DNA of 60,000 nucleotides from Bolinopsis microptera (GCF_026151205.1 NC_087074.1:21001765-21061764); one strand, 5' to 3'. Shown: positions 12,801 to 26,303, numbered from the stretch's first letter. Program-made: numbers and translations. Notes: generated from the sequence alone by a model not told the origin.

Positions 12801-15800
12801 GGTTATGTAGAGATCAGTACACTAACATGGTGCTAGTAGGGCCGGGTTATGTAGAGATCAGTACGCTAACATGGTGCTAGTAGGGCCGGGTTATGTAGAG
12901 ATCAGTACACTAACATGGTGCTAGTAGGGCCGGGTTATGTAGAGATCAGTACACTAACATGGTGCTAGTAGGGCCGGGTTATGTAGAGATCAGTACACTA
13001 ACATGGTGCTAGTAGGGCCGGGTTATGTAGAGATCAGTACACTAACATGGTGCTAGTAGGGCCGGGTTATGTAGAGATCAGTACACTAACATGGTGCTAG
13101 TAAGGCCGGGTTATGTAGAGATCAGTACACTAACATGGTGCTAGTAGGGCCGGGTTATGTAGAGATCAGTACACTAACATTGTGCTAGTAGGGCCGGGTT
13201 ATGTAGAGATCAGTACACTAACATGGTGCTAGTAGGGCCGGGTTATGTAGAGATCAGTACACTAACATGGTGCTAGTAGGGCCGGGTTATGTAGAGATCA
13301 GTACACTAACATTGTGCTAGTAGGGCCGGGTTATGTAGAGATCAGTACACTAACATGGTGCTAGTAGGGCCGGGTTATGTAGAGATCAGTACACTAACAT
13401 GGTGCTAGTAGGGCCGGGTTATGTAGAGATCAGTACACTAACATGGTGCTAGTAGGGCCGGGTTATGTAGAGATCAGTACACTAACATGGTGCTAGTAGG
13501 GCCGGGTTATGTAGAGATCAGTACACCAACATGGTGCTAGTAGGGCCGGGTTATGTAGAGATCAGTACACTAACATGGTGCTAGTAGGGCCGGGTTATGT
13601 AGAGATCAGTACACTAACATGGTGCTAGTAGGGCCGGGTTATGTAGAGATCAGTACACTAACATGGTGCTAGTAGGGCCGGGTTATGTAGAGATCAGTAC
13701 ACTAACATGGTGCTAGTAGGGCCGGGTTATGTAGAGATCAGTACACCAACATGGTGCTAGTAGGGCCGGGTTATGTAGAGATCAGTACACCAACATGGTG
13801 CTAGTAGGGCCGGGTTATGTAGAGATCAGTACACCAACATGGTGCTAGTAGGGCCGGGTTATGTAGAGATCAGTACACTAACATGGTGCTAGTAGGGCCG
13901 GGTTATGTAGAGATCAGTACACTAACATGGTGCTAGTAGGGCCGGGTTATGTAGAGATCAGTACACTAACATGGTGCTAGTAGGGCCGGGTTATGTAGAG
14001 ATCAGTACACTAACATGGTGCTAGTAGGGCCGGGTTATGTAGAGATCAGTACACTAACATGGTGCTAGTAGGGCCGGGTTATGTAGATATCAGTACACTA
14101 ACATGGTGCTAGTAGGGCCGGGTTATGTAGAGATCAGTACACTAACATGGTGCTAGTAGGGCCGGGTTATGTAGAGATCAGTACACTAACATGGTGCTAG
14201 TAGGGCCGGGTTATGTAGAGATCAGTACACTAACATGGTGCTAGTAGGGCCGGGTTATGTAGAGATCAGTACACTAACATGGTGCTAGTAGGGCCGGGTT
14301 ATGTAGAGATCAGTACACTAACATGGTGCTAGTAGGGCCGGGTTATGTAGAGATCAGTACACTAACATGGTGCTAGTAGGGCCGGGTTATGTAGAGATCA
14401 GTACACTAACATGGTGCTAGTAGGGCCGGGTTATGTAGAGATCAGTACACTAACATGGTGCTAGTAGGGCCGGGTTATGTAGAGATCAGTACACTAACAT
14501 GGTGCTAGTAGGGCCGGGTTATGTAGAGATCAGTACACTAACATTGTGCTAGTAGGGCCGGGTTATGTAGAGATCAGTACACTAACATGGTGCTAGTAGG
14601 GCCGGGTTATGTAGAGATCAGTACACTAACATGGTGCTAGTAGGGCCGGGTTATGTAGAGATCAGTTCACTAACATGGTGCTAGTAGGGCCGGGTTATGT
14701 AGAGATCAGTACACTAACATGGTGCTAGTAGGGCCGGGTTATGTAGAGATCAGTACACTAACATGGTGCTAGTAGGGCCGGGTTATGTAGAGATCAGTAC
14801 ACTAACATGGTGCTAGTAGGGCCGCGTTATGTAGAGATCAGTACACTAACATGGTGCTAGTAGGGCCGGGTTATGTAGAGATCAGTACACTAACATGGTG
14901 CTAGTAGGGCCGGGTTATGTAGAGATCAGTACACTAACATGGTGCTAGTAGGGCCGGGTTATGTAGAGATCAGTACACTAACATGGTGCTAGTAGGGCCG
15001 GGTTATGTACAGATCAGTACACTAACATGGTGCTAGTAGGGCCGGGTTATGTAGAGATCAGTACACTAACATGGTGCTAGTAGGGCCGGGTTATGTAGAG
15101 ATCAGTACACTAACATGGTGCTTGTAGGGCCGGGTTATGTAGAGATCAGTACACTAACATGGTGCTAGTAGGGCCGGGTTATTTAGAGATCAGTACACTA
15201 ACATGGTGCTAGTAGGGCCGGGTTATGTAGAGATCAGTACACTAACATGGTGCTAGTAGGGCCGGGTTATGTAGAGATCAGTACACTAACATGGTGCTAG
15301 TAGGGCCGGGTTATGTAGAGATCAGTACACTAACATGGTGCTAGTAGGGCCGGGTTATGTAGAGATCAGTACACTAACATGGTGCTAGTAGGGCCGGGTT
15401 ATGTAGAGATCAGTACACTAACATGGTGCTAGTAGGGCCGGGTTATGTAGAGATCAGTACACTAACATGGTGCTAGTAGGGCCGGGTTATGTAGAGATCA
15501 GTACGCTAACATGGTGCTTGTAGGGCCGGGTTATGTAGAGATCAGTACGCTAACATGGTGCTAGTAGGGCCGGGTTATGTAGAGATCAGTACACTAACAT
15601 GGTGCTAGTAGGGCCGGGTTATGTAGAGATCAGTACACTAACATGGTGCTAGTAGGGCCGGGTTATGTAGAGATCAGTACACTAACATGGTGCTAGTAGG
15701 GCCGGGTTATGTAGAGATCAGTACACTAACATGGTGCTAGTAGGGCCGGGTTATGTAGAGATCAGTACACTAACATGGTGCTAGTAGGGCCGGGTTATGT

Positions 15801-16780
15801 AGAGATCAGTACACTAACATGGTGCTAGTAGGGCCGGGTTATGTAGAGATCAGTACACTAACATGGTGCTAGTAGGGCCGGGTTATGTAGAGTTCAGTAC
15901 ACTAACATGGTGCTAGTAGGGCCGGGTTATGTAGAGATCAGTACACTAACATGGTGCTAGTAGGGCCGGGTTATGTAGAGATCAGTACACTAACATGGTG
16001 CTAGTAGGGCCGGGTTATGTAGAGATCAGTACACTAACATTGTGCTAGTAGGGCCGGGTTATGTAGAGATCAGTACACTAACATGGTGCTAGTAGGGCCG
16101 GGTTATGTAGAGATCAGTACACTAACATGGTGCTAGTAGGGCCGGGTTATGTAGAGATCAGTACACTAACATGGTGCTAGTAGGGCCGGGTTATGTAGAG
16201 ATCAGTACACTAACATGGTGCTAGTAGGGCCGGGTTATGTAGGGATCAGTACACTAACATGGTGCTAGTAGGGCCGGGTTATGTAGGGATCAGTACACTA
16301 ACATGGTGCTAGTAGGGCCGGGTTATGTAGGGATCAGTACACTAACATGGTGCTAGTAGGGCCGGGTTATGTAGGGATCAGTACACTAACATGGTGCTAG
16401 TAGGGCCGGGTTATGTAGAGATCAGTACACTAACATGGTGCTAGTAGGGCCGGGTTATGTAGGGATCAGTACACTAACATGGTGCTAGTAGGGCCGGGTT
16501 ATGTAGAGATCAGTACACTAACATGGTGCTAGTAGGGCCGGGTTATGTAGAGATCAGTACACTAACATGGTGCTAGTAGGGCCGGGTTATGTAGAGATCA
16601 GTACACTAACATGGTGCTAGTAGGGCCGGGTTATGTAGAGATCAGTACACTAACATGGTGCTAGTAGGGCCGGGTTATGTAGAGATCAGTACACTAACAT
16701 GGTGCTAGTAGGGCCGGGTTATGTAGAGATCAGTACACTAACATGGTGCTAGTAGGGCCGGGTTATGTAGAGATCAGTAC
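6868..16780. repeat. 44-bp satellite array, block 1 (about 225 units)
   Basis: Head-to-tail repeats of a 44-bp unit beginning ACATGGTGCTAGTAGGGCCG and ending GAGATCAGTACACTA. Most units are identical. Variants include GTTATTTAG, CTTGTAGG, ACATTGTG, ACATAATG, ACACCAAC and GTAGGGATC. Irregular units cluster at the left edge (about 7316 and 7390-7410). Variant units recur at fixed distance, which shows higher-order organisation (separate entry). There is no open frame, since 44 is not a multiple of 3 and each unit contains TAG in several frames. Confidence 0.97.
7700..16250. repeat. Higher-order tandem duplication inside the satellite, period about 4.22-4.36 kb
   Basis: Rare variant units recur in the same order. 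At a spacing of 4224 bp (96 units): GATATCAG at about 9862 and 14086, the TTCACTAAC variant at about 10441 and 14665, GGCCGCGTT at about 10600 and 14824, GTACAGATC at about 10785 and 15009, GTAGAGTTC at about 11667 and 15891. Earlier markers (ACATAATG at 7721 and 12077, CTTGTAGGGCCGGTTT at 8081 and 12437) are 4356 bp (99 units) apart, so three units were lost in the second copy between the two sets of markers. Confidence 0.85.
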
Positions 16781-17002
16781 TAGGAACCGACCGGATATCC
16801 GGCTGAATCCGGATCTGGCCGGATATCCGGCTTCAATATCCGGTTCCGGCTCCAGTTTCAAAAAATTTGTCGGATTTTTGCCGGATATTTCTTTTTAAAA
16901 AATGTATTTCTAAAATCTTGAAATGCGTTTTTTTCGTCACATTTTAAATCGAATCCCTAAAAATCAAATAAATGTGACTTATAACTTATAAGTGCTGATT
17001 TT

Positions 17003-17375
17003 GAAAATCCAATAAAATATTTTCGGCTAATAATTAACAGGGTAGCATGAAACGTGGAGAAAAGTGGTTTTCAAAAAAACTTAGAAAAACTTTTGACTTA
17101 TAGAAAATGTTCGGTCCATGTCATTCTCTATTCGTATCTCCTGTATCCTGGTATCGAGGGCTCCCGCTTCCGAGGTCGTGTTGCAAAGCTGGGAGGCCTG
17201 CCTTCCGAGATCGCATTACCAGGGGAAGCCTCGAGTCCAAAATTGAGTATCAAAGGGTCAAGGGTGGGTGCGGACTTTGAAAAACCAAAAAAATATTTTC
17301 GGCTAATAATGAACAGGGTAGAATGAAACGTGGAGAAAAGTGGTTTTCAAAAAAACTTCGAAAAACCTTTGACCT
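17003..17375 (+). repeat. Direct repeat pair of about 95 bp
   Basis: Copies at 17003-17101 and 17280-17375 share ATATTTTCGGCTAATAAT and a following GTGGAGAAAAGTGGTTTTC segment with a few mismatches. The spacer of about 180 bp is unrelated. It is probably a remnant of an internal duplication or of another nested insertion. Confidence 0.75.
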
Positions 17376-17513
17376 TTGAAGGTTACAATATTCCCTGCAA
17401 ATGTTAATACATGTGTCAAATCGGAAGTAGGGAAATAAAGAGTAACCTCAATAATGAACCTGTTATAACCAGTAAATATCATGCACGAATTGCACGTGTC
17501 AGAATGGTATTCA

Positions 17514-17590
17514 GAATTCTTGCACATTTCGTTTCCTAAACTCGGGTCAGAGTCCGACCCGAGTTTAGGAAACGAAATGTGCAAGAATTC
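17514..17590. repeat. Perfect 35-bp-arm palindrome with 7-bp loop
   Basis: Arms 17514-17548 and 17556-17590 are exact reverse complements (GAATTCTTGCACATTTCG ... and its complement) around the loop AGAGTCC. Perfect arms inside a diverged element imply recent formation, or maintenance by gene conversion. It could also be an assembly or inversion artefact. Confidence 0.9.
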
Positions 17591-18424
17591 CGTCAGACAG
17601 AGTTGATACAGAACAAGGATAAGTACGGACAGTAATGATTGGTTCCAATATTGGAATACTGGTCCCTGATTGGTTCCAATGTGTTCATCTAGAGAGATCT
17701 ACTCTGTATACAATGTCACCTACTCAATCTACCGTGACTGAAACGTCACTAACCAGGTTTACCTTATCACTAGACTGCTCCCTCCCACTGCCTACTATCT
17801 TATCAGTACAGTACTGAGTACAGAGTACCGGTATGCGAATCAGGGTACTACTACTATCGTGCCCTGAATAGGGTACTATTGTGTCGCTTAATTGGAACTA
17901 ACCAGTGATTAAGTGCGCCTGCATGCTAAAAAGGTACAATTGTGTCCTGAATCGGGAACTATTGTGCTTTGATACTCAGACTTGCATGACAAAAAGGGAA
18001 CAACTGTGTCTCACACGTGCAATCGCGCTCAAGGGGTCTGGTAGGATATTATCCCAATTGCATATAATTTCTGATAATAACTTGCCTACTCTTGTTCCAA
18101 CGTTCTGCTTGTTGATTTGATATTTGACATTATATGTCTACTGCTAGGCCTAAACAGTAAACATCATCGGTCTGGTCGTATAGCTCTTATATATAATTAG
18201 AAATGCGGAACTTATTATGTAAAAACTATATGGCTTATTAGGATTAATATCATAATTGATAATGACAGAAGCCCAATAATAAGGATTAATTTAAATTTTC
18301 CGGCAAGTTCCGGCTGCCTTATATTTCACCCTCCTAACACCGGTTCCGGTCCGGCAGAATCCGGCTAACCGGATAATAAATCGATATCCGGCAAGATCCG
18401 GTCCGGCAGCCAAAAGTACATTCC

Positions 18425-21183
18425 GGCCGGGTTATGTAGAGATCAGTACACTAACATGGTGCTAGTAGGGCCGGGTTATGTAGAGATCAGTACACTAACA
18501 TGGTGCTAGTAGGGCCGGGTTATGTAGAGATCAGTACACTAACATGGTGCTAGTAGGGCCGGGTTATGTACAGATCAGTACACTAACATGGTGCTAGTAG
18601 GGCCGGGTTATGTAGAGATCAGTACACTAACATGGTGCTAGTAGGGCCGGGTTATGTAGAGATCAGTACACTAACATGGTGCTAGTAGGGCCGGGTTATG
18701 TAGAGATCAGTACACTAACATGGTGCTAGTAGGGCCGGGTTATGTAGAGATCAGTACACTAACATGGTGCTAGTAGGGCCGGGTTATGTAGAGATCAGTA
18801 CACTAACATGGTGCTAGTAGGGCCGGGTTATGTAGAGATCAGTACACTAACATGGTGCTAGTAGGGCCGGGTTATGTAGAGATCAGTACACTAACATGGT
18901 GCTAGTAGGGCCGGGTTATGTAGAGATCAGTACACTAACATGGTGCTAGTAGGGCCGGGTTATGTAGAGATCAGTACACTAACATGGTGCTAGTAGGGCC
19001 AGGTTATGTAGAGATCAGTACACTAACATGGTGCTAGTAGGGCCGGGTTATGTAGAGATCAGTACACTAACATGGTGCTAGTAGGGCCGGGTTATGTAGA
19101 GATCAGTACACTAACATGGTGCTAGTAGGGCCGGGTTATGTAGAGATCAGTACACTAACATGGTGCTAGTAGGGCCGGGTTATGTAGAGATCAGTACACT
19201 AACATGGTGCTAGTAGGGCCGGGTTATGTAGAGATCAGTACACTAACATGGTGCTAGTAGGGCCGGGTTATGTAGAGATCAGTACACTAACATGGTGCTA
19301 GTAGGGCCGGGTTATGTAGAGATCAGTACACTAACATGGTGCTAGTAGGGCCGGGTTATGTAGAGATCAGTACACTAACATGGTGCTAGTAGGGCCGGGT
19401 TATTTAGAGATCAGTACACTAACATGGTGCTAGTAGGGCCGGGTTATGTAGAGATCAGTACACTAACATGGTGCTAGTAGGGCCGGGTTATGTAGAGATC
19501 AGTACACTAACATGGTGCTAGTAGGGCCGGGTTATGTAGAGATCAGTACACTAACATGGTGCTAGTAGGGCCGGGTTATGTAGAGATCAGTACACTAACA
19601 TGGTGCTAGTAGGGCCGGGTTATGTAGAGATCAGTACACTAACATGGTGCTAGTAGGGCCGGGTTATGTAGAGATCAGTACACTAACATGGTGCTAGTAG
19701 GGCCGGGTTATGTAGAGATCAGTACACTAACATGGTGCTAGTAGGGCCGGGTTATGTAGAGATCAGTACACTAACATGGTGCTAGTAGGGCCGGGTTATG
19801 TAGAGATCAGTACACTAACATGGTGCTAGTAGGGCCGGGTTATGTAGAGATCAGTACACTAACATGGTGCTAGTAGGGCCGGGTTATGTAGAGATCAGTA
19901 CACTAACATGGTGCTAGTAGGGCCGGGTTATGTAGAGATCAGTACACTAACATGGTGCTAGTAGGGCCGGGTTATGTAGAGATCAGTACACTAACATGGT
20001 GCTAGTAGGGCCGGGTTATGTAGGGATCAGTACACTAACATGGTGCTAGTAGGGCCGGGTTATGTAGGGATCAGTACACTAACATGGTGCTAGTAGGGCC
20101 GGGTTATGTAGAGATCAGTACACTAACATGGTGCTTGTAGGGCCGGGTTATGTAGAGATCAGTACACTAACATGGTGCTAGTAGGGCTGGGTTTTGTAGA
20201 GATCAGTACACTAACATGGTGCTAGTAGGGCCGGGTTATGTAGAGATCAGTACACTAACATGGTGCTAGTAGGGCCGGGTTATGTAGAGATCAGTACACT
20301 AACATGGTGCTAGTAGGGCCGGGTTATGTAGAGATCAGTACACTAACATGGTGCTAGTAGGGCCGGGTTATGTAGAGATCAGTACACTAACATGGTGCTA
20401 GTAGGGCCGGGTTATGTAGAGATCAGTACACTAACATGGTGCTAGTAGGGCCGGGTTATGTAGAGATCAGTACACTAACATGGTGCTAGTAGGGCCGGGT
20501 TATGTAGAGATCAGTACACTAACATTGTGCTAGTAGGGCCGGGTTATGTAGAGATCAGTACACTAACATGGTGCTAGTAGGGCCGGGTTATGTAGAGATC
20601 AGTACACTAACATGGTGCTAGTAGGGCCGGGTTATGTATAGATCAGTACACTTACATGGTGCTAGTAGGGCCGGGTTATGTAGAGATCAGTACACTAACA
20701 TGGTGCTAGTAGGGCCGGGTTATGTAGAGATCAGTACACTAACATGGTGCTAGTAGGGCCGGGTTATGTAGAGATCAGTACACTAACATTGTGCTAGTAG
20801 GGCCGGGTTATGTAGAGATCAGTACACTAACATGGTGCTAGTAGGGCCGGGTTATGTAGAGATCAGTACACTAACATGGTGCTAGTAGGGCCGGGTTATG
20901 TATAGATCAGTACACTTACATGGTGCTAGTAGGGCCGGGTTATGTAGAGATCAGTACACTAACATGGTGCTAGTAGGGCCGGGTTATGTAGAGATCAGTA
21001 CACTAACATGGTGCTAGTAGGGCCGGGTTATGTAGAGATCAGTACACTAACATGGTGCTAGTAGGGCCGGGTTATGTAGAGATCAGTACACTAACATGGT
21101 GCTAGTAGGGCCGGGTTATGTAGAGATCAGTACACTAACATGGTGCTAGTAGGGCCGGGTTATGTAGAGATCAGTACACTAAC
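18425..21183. repeat. 44-bp satellite array, block 2 (about 63 units)
   Basis: Same unit and orientation as block 1. It shares the GTAGGGATC variant units (about 20023 and 20067) found at the right end of block 1, so the two blocks were one array before the insertion. A local higher-order repeat of 264 bp (six units) is marked by paired ACATTGTG (20524 and 20788) and TATAGATCAGTACACTTAC (about 20639 and 20903) variants. Confidence 0.95.
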
Positions 21184-24001
21184 CAGATGTACATGTGATT
21201 ATATCATGTAAAAAGTACACCGCAATATGGCATTTACTAAAGTACTGTAGGAAGTATAGCAGGCTTGTAGCAGGGTATTATACATTATATTATATATATT
21301 ATAGCATAACTCACTAAATACACACGTTTGTGACGCTCGGTGTACACGCATGTTATGTACTGTTATTATACCGTGGGAAGAATACCTCACATTCCTAAGT
21401 GCTCCGTATTAGGTAGAAAATTACTTTGAAAACTTCATTATTTTCTCACAAACAAATTATTTTTATTTCAGTAAAATATAATGATGAATATTTTTTAATT
21501 TTACATAAAACGAGCTCGTGAATGCTAAACTCACAAACTGTGTTAAATGTGTTTATAGCGGAGAGTTTTATGCCTCATATTATAATAGATAAACTATTCT
21601 AACTATTCAAACTCTTGTTCATACTCTAACAGTCATCACATTAGGGTTAATGTCCGGTTACTTTTAATGATTGCTGTCGAATTATTTTCGGTATGTTTTC
21701 AAGTACTGTCAAAGAACTGTCATCGGAGGAAAATATTATTGTTATTTTTACTGTGACGATTTATCTAATATCAAGCCGAAAAAAGTGATCATGCCATAAT
21801 GTGATATTTATAATAACTTGTCGTATACAAGATTATTTGAAAAAGATGTTCTTAGTTGAATATACATTGTATTATACATTGTATTATGCATTGTATTATG
21901 CATTGTATTCTGTAATCGATCTAGAAAATGTTCGGAACATTCAGAATGGTATAATATGCTTAATTTTAAGCCTATATATAGGCTTATATTTTAAGCCTAT
22001 ATATAATGCATATATTTTTGATAAGGTGTCACAAAACAACACGCCACATTTTTCAGCACACCCAGATCACTTTTAAAAGGTAGACGCTCATTGAGCTGCA
22101 TTAAAAGTACTCGCAATTATTGATACAATTTTGGGTTAAGGAAATAGCGCAGTAAATCAAGATTTTATAGCATGACAAAATAATTGCCAGCAAAGACCAG
22201 CTCGATCACCAGAAGAATGAATAATATACAACATTAATATTTACAACAACATATATATCGATAAGATTTTGATCATCAATTTATTGAGTCCTTGGGACTC
22301 CTAATTAACTAAGCTTTGATACAAAGCAAGCGAACTCAAAGTCGCTCTCACAACTTTTGTCAACTGTATTGGTAGAAGATCTGGTTCTTCTTGTACACAG
22401 GAGAATCAGCTTCCTGATTTAAAAAAAGATAATTTACATCTTTAAAAATTGACAACGTCTGAACAGTTCTGTTAAGTCTTATGAGATATTTTCTCACACA
22501 ACAATCTAAAAAATGTTCTTGCTTCTGGCCCGCTACAACCCGTGACAGAGTACACCAGTGGACAAAAACTACCATGTTCGACAGAAAAATGAATAATGAA
22601 TGAAATAACTACATACATTTGCTTAATTCTCTTAGACCTTTTGGCCTTAATACTGTCAATCCCTTTGGATTACCTATATTCCATAAACCTTAATTTGATC
22701 TTTTTACCCTTTTCGGATTCTTAATTTTGTAAAGGCTTGAGTTTCACTAACCTTTTAACATTTTTTAGGTTCAATGTCACTGGAGATGACTACAATCGAA
22801 ATATATTTGGCAAGAATCTGAATGTTTTCAGTGTTGAAAGTTTAGTTTCTTAAATCCTGGAGTAGTCATTCGTGTCCCTGATACTTGGGTTAATTCTAAC
22901 TCTCGAATAATGAATGACAATAATAAACAAGTTCCTTCAGTATTGCGCAAGTCTGACGAAGAATATCGTGGTACAGTTTGTTATTGAGAAAGGATCCCTG
23001 GTTAATTACTAGCTTATCAGTGGGAACTCTAGCCAGAAATTGAAGAATAAAAAGATAAAAGTGGGGAACAATAATTTATTGATATCGAATACAATCTTCA
23101 CATAGTATGTATTGAGAACACGTGATCCAATCTTGTTTGCCATTTCACGATCATTTAATTTTACAGGGGCAGATATTTATAATAATTATATTTTATAGTC
23201 TGTATAATTTATTCTAGTAAATTTACTGTGTAACCAAAAACCAACGATATGTAAAGGATTAATCATATAATAACATGACTGTTATCGAGTAAATACATCA
23301 ATCCAGTAAAATGTAGTAATTGTATTTGTAACATCAAAGTAGCGCATGTCAATTTCACACTGCAGTGTATTGATTGAGGTAATGTTGTATCAGCCCATCA
23401 TGTAAACTGAATGTTTTCAACAACTTATGGTCAACAATATTTTAGCTCAATTGTATTTATAATTTTCTCAGGAAAGCATGAAAATACGTAAGGGCCACGG
23501 GGGTCTAATGATAAATTATAGAGATTTAATTTAATTTATTCATTTGCATAATATAATGTAGAATAATCTCTTGCAGAGCAAACTTACTTTTAATTGTTGG
23601 TGTAATTTGGAGCTTATTGATTTTTAGCATTAAAGTGCCGTAATCACCCACCTGATGTTTGTAAAGGAGGGCTGATTGGTGCATGAAATATTTTTATTTT
23701 ATCAACTGACAAATTAACTGTGTAATTAATTAATCAGCAAGTTCAACTTAATTAATGTGTATTATTGTTAATTGATGGTCAGCATAATTAAATGTTCATT
23801 TTATGACAAATCTCGAAATTGTTTTCGCAACGACCAGTTACAATTAACTGTTAAAATAAACAGTTACTATAATCAACAGTTACAATAATTTACTGTTGAT
23901 ATTTGTAATTTGTTGGTACGGAAGTAAAAAGTATTGGTTGAACCCTATTTCATAATAATCGGTGTTTCTCGGTAATACTAAAACCATTCCCCGAAAACAT
24001 A
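21184..24001. other. AT-rich non-coding region
   Basis: No exon chain, RNA gene or element with matching ends is seen. Small structures: a tandem of about 15 bp (CATTGTATTAT-type, about four copies) at 21858-21910 and a TAAGCCTATATATAGGCTTA palindrome duplicated at 21963-22012. The short frames here have no recognisable motif. Confidence 0.5.
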
Positions 24002-24009
24002 TAAACTAC

Positions 24010-25560
24010 GGCAAGTTTCCATAAACGATATTTTATGATCGTCGCCGATAATCGCTTATTGAGCGCTTTTTCGGCGCTTTTTAAAAAAAAAACCGTTTAC
24101 AATCGCTTTTTTTACGATTATAAACGGTTCAAAAAAAATCGCTTATAATCGACTATAATTGGTGTCATAATTCAAAAAAGCGCTTTTTTGAATTTAAAAG
24201 CGCTTATAAGCGCTTTTAAGCGCTTACTAGCGTCGCTGAGCGATTTGAAAGCGGTTTTCCAGTAGGATTGGCGCCAAAAACGGGTGGATAAGCGGTTGGC
24301 CGGATAAGCGATTTGTAGGCGCTTTTTTGAACCATTTATAAGCGATTATAAGCGCTTATAATTGGGGTGCAATTTAGCTGTTTGTAAAGCGCAAATAAAG
24401 CGCTTATAAGCGCTTTTAAAATTTAGTCAGGAAAACGCTATATTACATCTTATAACCGCTTATAATCGATTATAAGCGTTTTTTTAGAAATCGCTTATAA
24501 CGGCTAATTCATCGCTATTTCACCGCTTTTACCGCTTTTCCTATCATCCATGGCCAGGTGAGCAGGAATTAAAAAGCGCTTATAAGCGCTTTTTCGATGC
24601 TGCCCCTAGCCTGGTCGGAACGGGGTAGTGCCCGGGATTTAAAAGCGCTTATAAGCGATTTCTCAATTCCCCTTAACCTGGTTGGAACTTTCATGTGCTT
24701 TTCTGAGCAACCTGGGGTGCACCGGCAGAGTCAGGATTTAAAAGCGCTTATAGGCGCTTATGATCGCTTTTCTACCACTTTTCCTATCACCCATGGCATG
24801 GGTTGGCAAGAATTATAAAGCGCTTATAAGCGTTTTTCAATGCTGCCCCTTACCTGGTCGGAACGGGGGAGTGCCCGGAATAAAAAAGCGCTCATAAGCG
24901 CTTTTTAAATGCTGCCCCTAACCTGGTCGGAACTGGAAATCAGAGTGCCCGCTTATAAGTGCTTTTCTGAGCAACCTGGGGTGCACCGGCAGAGTCAGGA
25001 TTAAAAAGCGCTTATGATCGCTTTTCTACCGCTTTTCCTATCACCCATGGCCTGGTTGGCAAGAATTATAAAGCGCTTATAAGCGTTTTTTCAATGCTGC
25101 CCCTAACCTGTTCGGAACGGGGGTGTGCCCGGAATTAAAAAGCGCTTATAAACGATTTCTCAATTCTCTTCAATCTGGTCGGAACTGGAGAGTGCCCACT
25201 TGCATGTGCTTTTCTGAGCAACCTGGGGTGCACCGGCAGAGTCAGGATTTAAAAGCGCTTATAGGCGCTTATGATTGCTTTTCTACCGCTTTTCCCATCA
25301 CCCATGGCCTGGTTGGCAAGAATTATAAAGCGCTTATAAGCGTTTTTTCAATGCTGCCCCTAACCTGGTCGGAACGGGGGAGTGCCTGGAATTAATAAGC
25401 GCTTATAAGCGATTTCTCAATTCCCCTCAACCTGGTCGGAACTAGAAATCAGAGTGCCCGCTTATAAGTGCTTTTCTGTGCAACCTGGGGTGCACCGGCA
25501 GAGTCAGGATTTAAAAGCGCTTATAGGCGCTTATGATCGCTTTTCTACCGCTTTTCCCAT
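24010..25560 (+). repeat. Left inverted arm with GCGCTTATAAGCGC subrepeats
   Basis: The outer 550 bp are irregular runs of AAGCGCTTATAAGCGC-like palindromes. The inner part is a tandem of longer units containing AACCTGGTCGGAAC, CCATGGCCTGGTTGGCAAG and GGTGCACCGGCAGAGTCAGG, each separated by a GCGCTTATAAGCGC core. The short frames on this arm repeat the same peptide fragments and are not genes. Confidence 0.85.
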
Positions 25561-25957
25561 TACCTAACCATGTGCTTTCGGGCCACTTCGGGCGCGCTTG
25601 TTTCACAAGTACGTCAAGAAGTGAGTGGGCGCGCGCTACTGCAAGCGCAAGGGCTCTGGATAGAGCAAATGGCACCCAGCTAGTGAGGCGAAACTCACTG
25701 ATCTTTCCAAAAAGGTATGACAAATTTGGTATTGTGAAAATTCTCACAGTCTCTAGAAAACAGTGTTACAAAAAAATTTTAAAATCTGAGCAAGTTTATT
25801 TTATCGTCCTTTGTTGAGCTTTGATATAGCCGCCAACCCTCCATCGATTTTGGCAACCATATATTGGTTCCCAAAATTTCCCGCACTTTGCAGTTTCTGC
25901 AGTAGGGGTAATTAGGTATAAACTACAGTACAGCTGTACTTACAATCACATTCACAA

Positions 25958-26303
25958 TTGACCATTGTTAATGGTCTGGCCCGGCGCGCGCTACTTCGTA
26001 GCACTTGCCGTCGAGAAGAAAGCGGCACGCGCTACTTCGAAGAAATTTAGACGAGTAACATCCGTCAAATTCACAAGCATGCAAGCTCACCTGGTCCAAT
26101 GAGCCTAGCGGGAAACAGAAAACGTTTTAATTAGTTTGTTAAACGAAGTGTCGTACGTCACCTTAAGATCGGGTGACAGGTTGACGGATGTTACTCGTCT
26201 AAATTTCTTCGAAGTAGCGCGCGCCGCTTTCTTCTCGAAATGTTGCCCGATGGCAAGAGCTACGAAGTAGCGCGCGCCGGGTCAGATCATTAACAATGGT
26301 CAA
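25958..26303. mobile_element. Nested 346-bp MITE with long inverted repeats
   Basis: Ends TTGACCATTGTTAATG and its near-complement. About 100 bp at each end are inverted copies (GGCGCGCGCTACTTCG, GAAGAAAGCGGC, GACGAGTAACATCCGTCA). It lies inside the interior of the 5.6-kb foldback element. No frame of interest. A related shorter copy is at 27481-27593. Confidence 0.7.

Larger units (their letters stand above)
16781..18424. mobile_element. CCGG-rich inverted-repeat insertion splitting the satellite
   Basis: About 1.64 kb of unrelated sequence interrupts the 44-bp array. Both ends are rich in CCGGATATCCGG-like motifs in inverted orientation (16785-16855 and 18335-18424), as in non-autonomous hAT-type elements. 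Internally, about 95 bp around ATATTTTCGGCTAATAAT is directly repeated (17003-17101 and 17280-17375), and a perfect palindrome is at 17514-17590. The array resumes out of register with about 20 bp missing, so no clean target duplication can be shown. There is no transposase frame. Confidence 0.6.

Noticed and set aside
6868-21183. CRISPR-like look of regularly spaced short repeats
   Set aside because: There are no unique spacers. The whole 44-bp unit repeats, and the genome is clearly eukaryotic.
24597-25817. Several short frames on the foldback arm with shared peptide fragments (SEQPGVHRQSQ)
   Set aside because: They arise from the DNA subrepeats, occur in several copies, and lack any start context or conserved domain.
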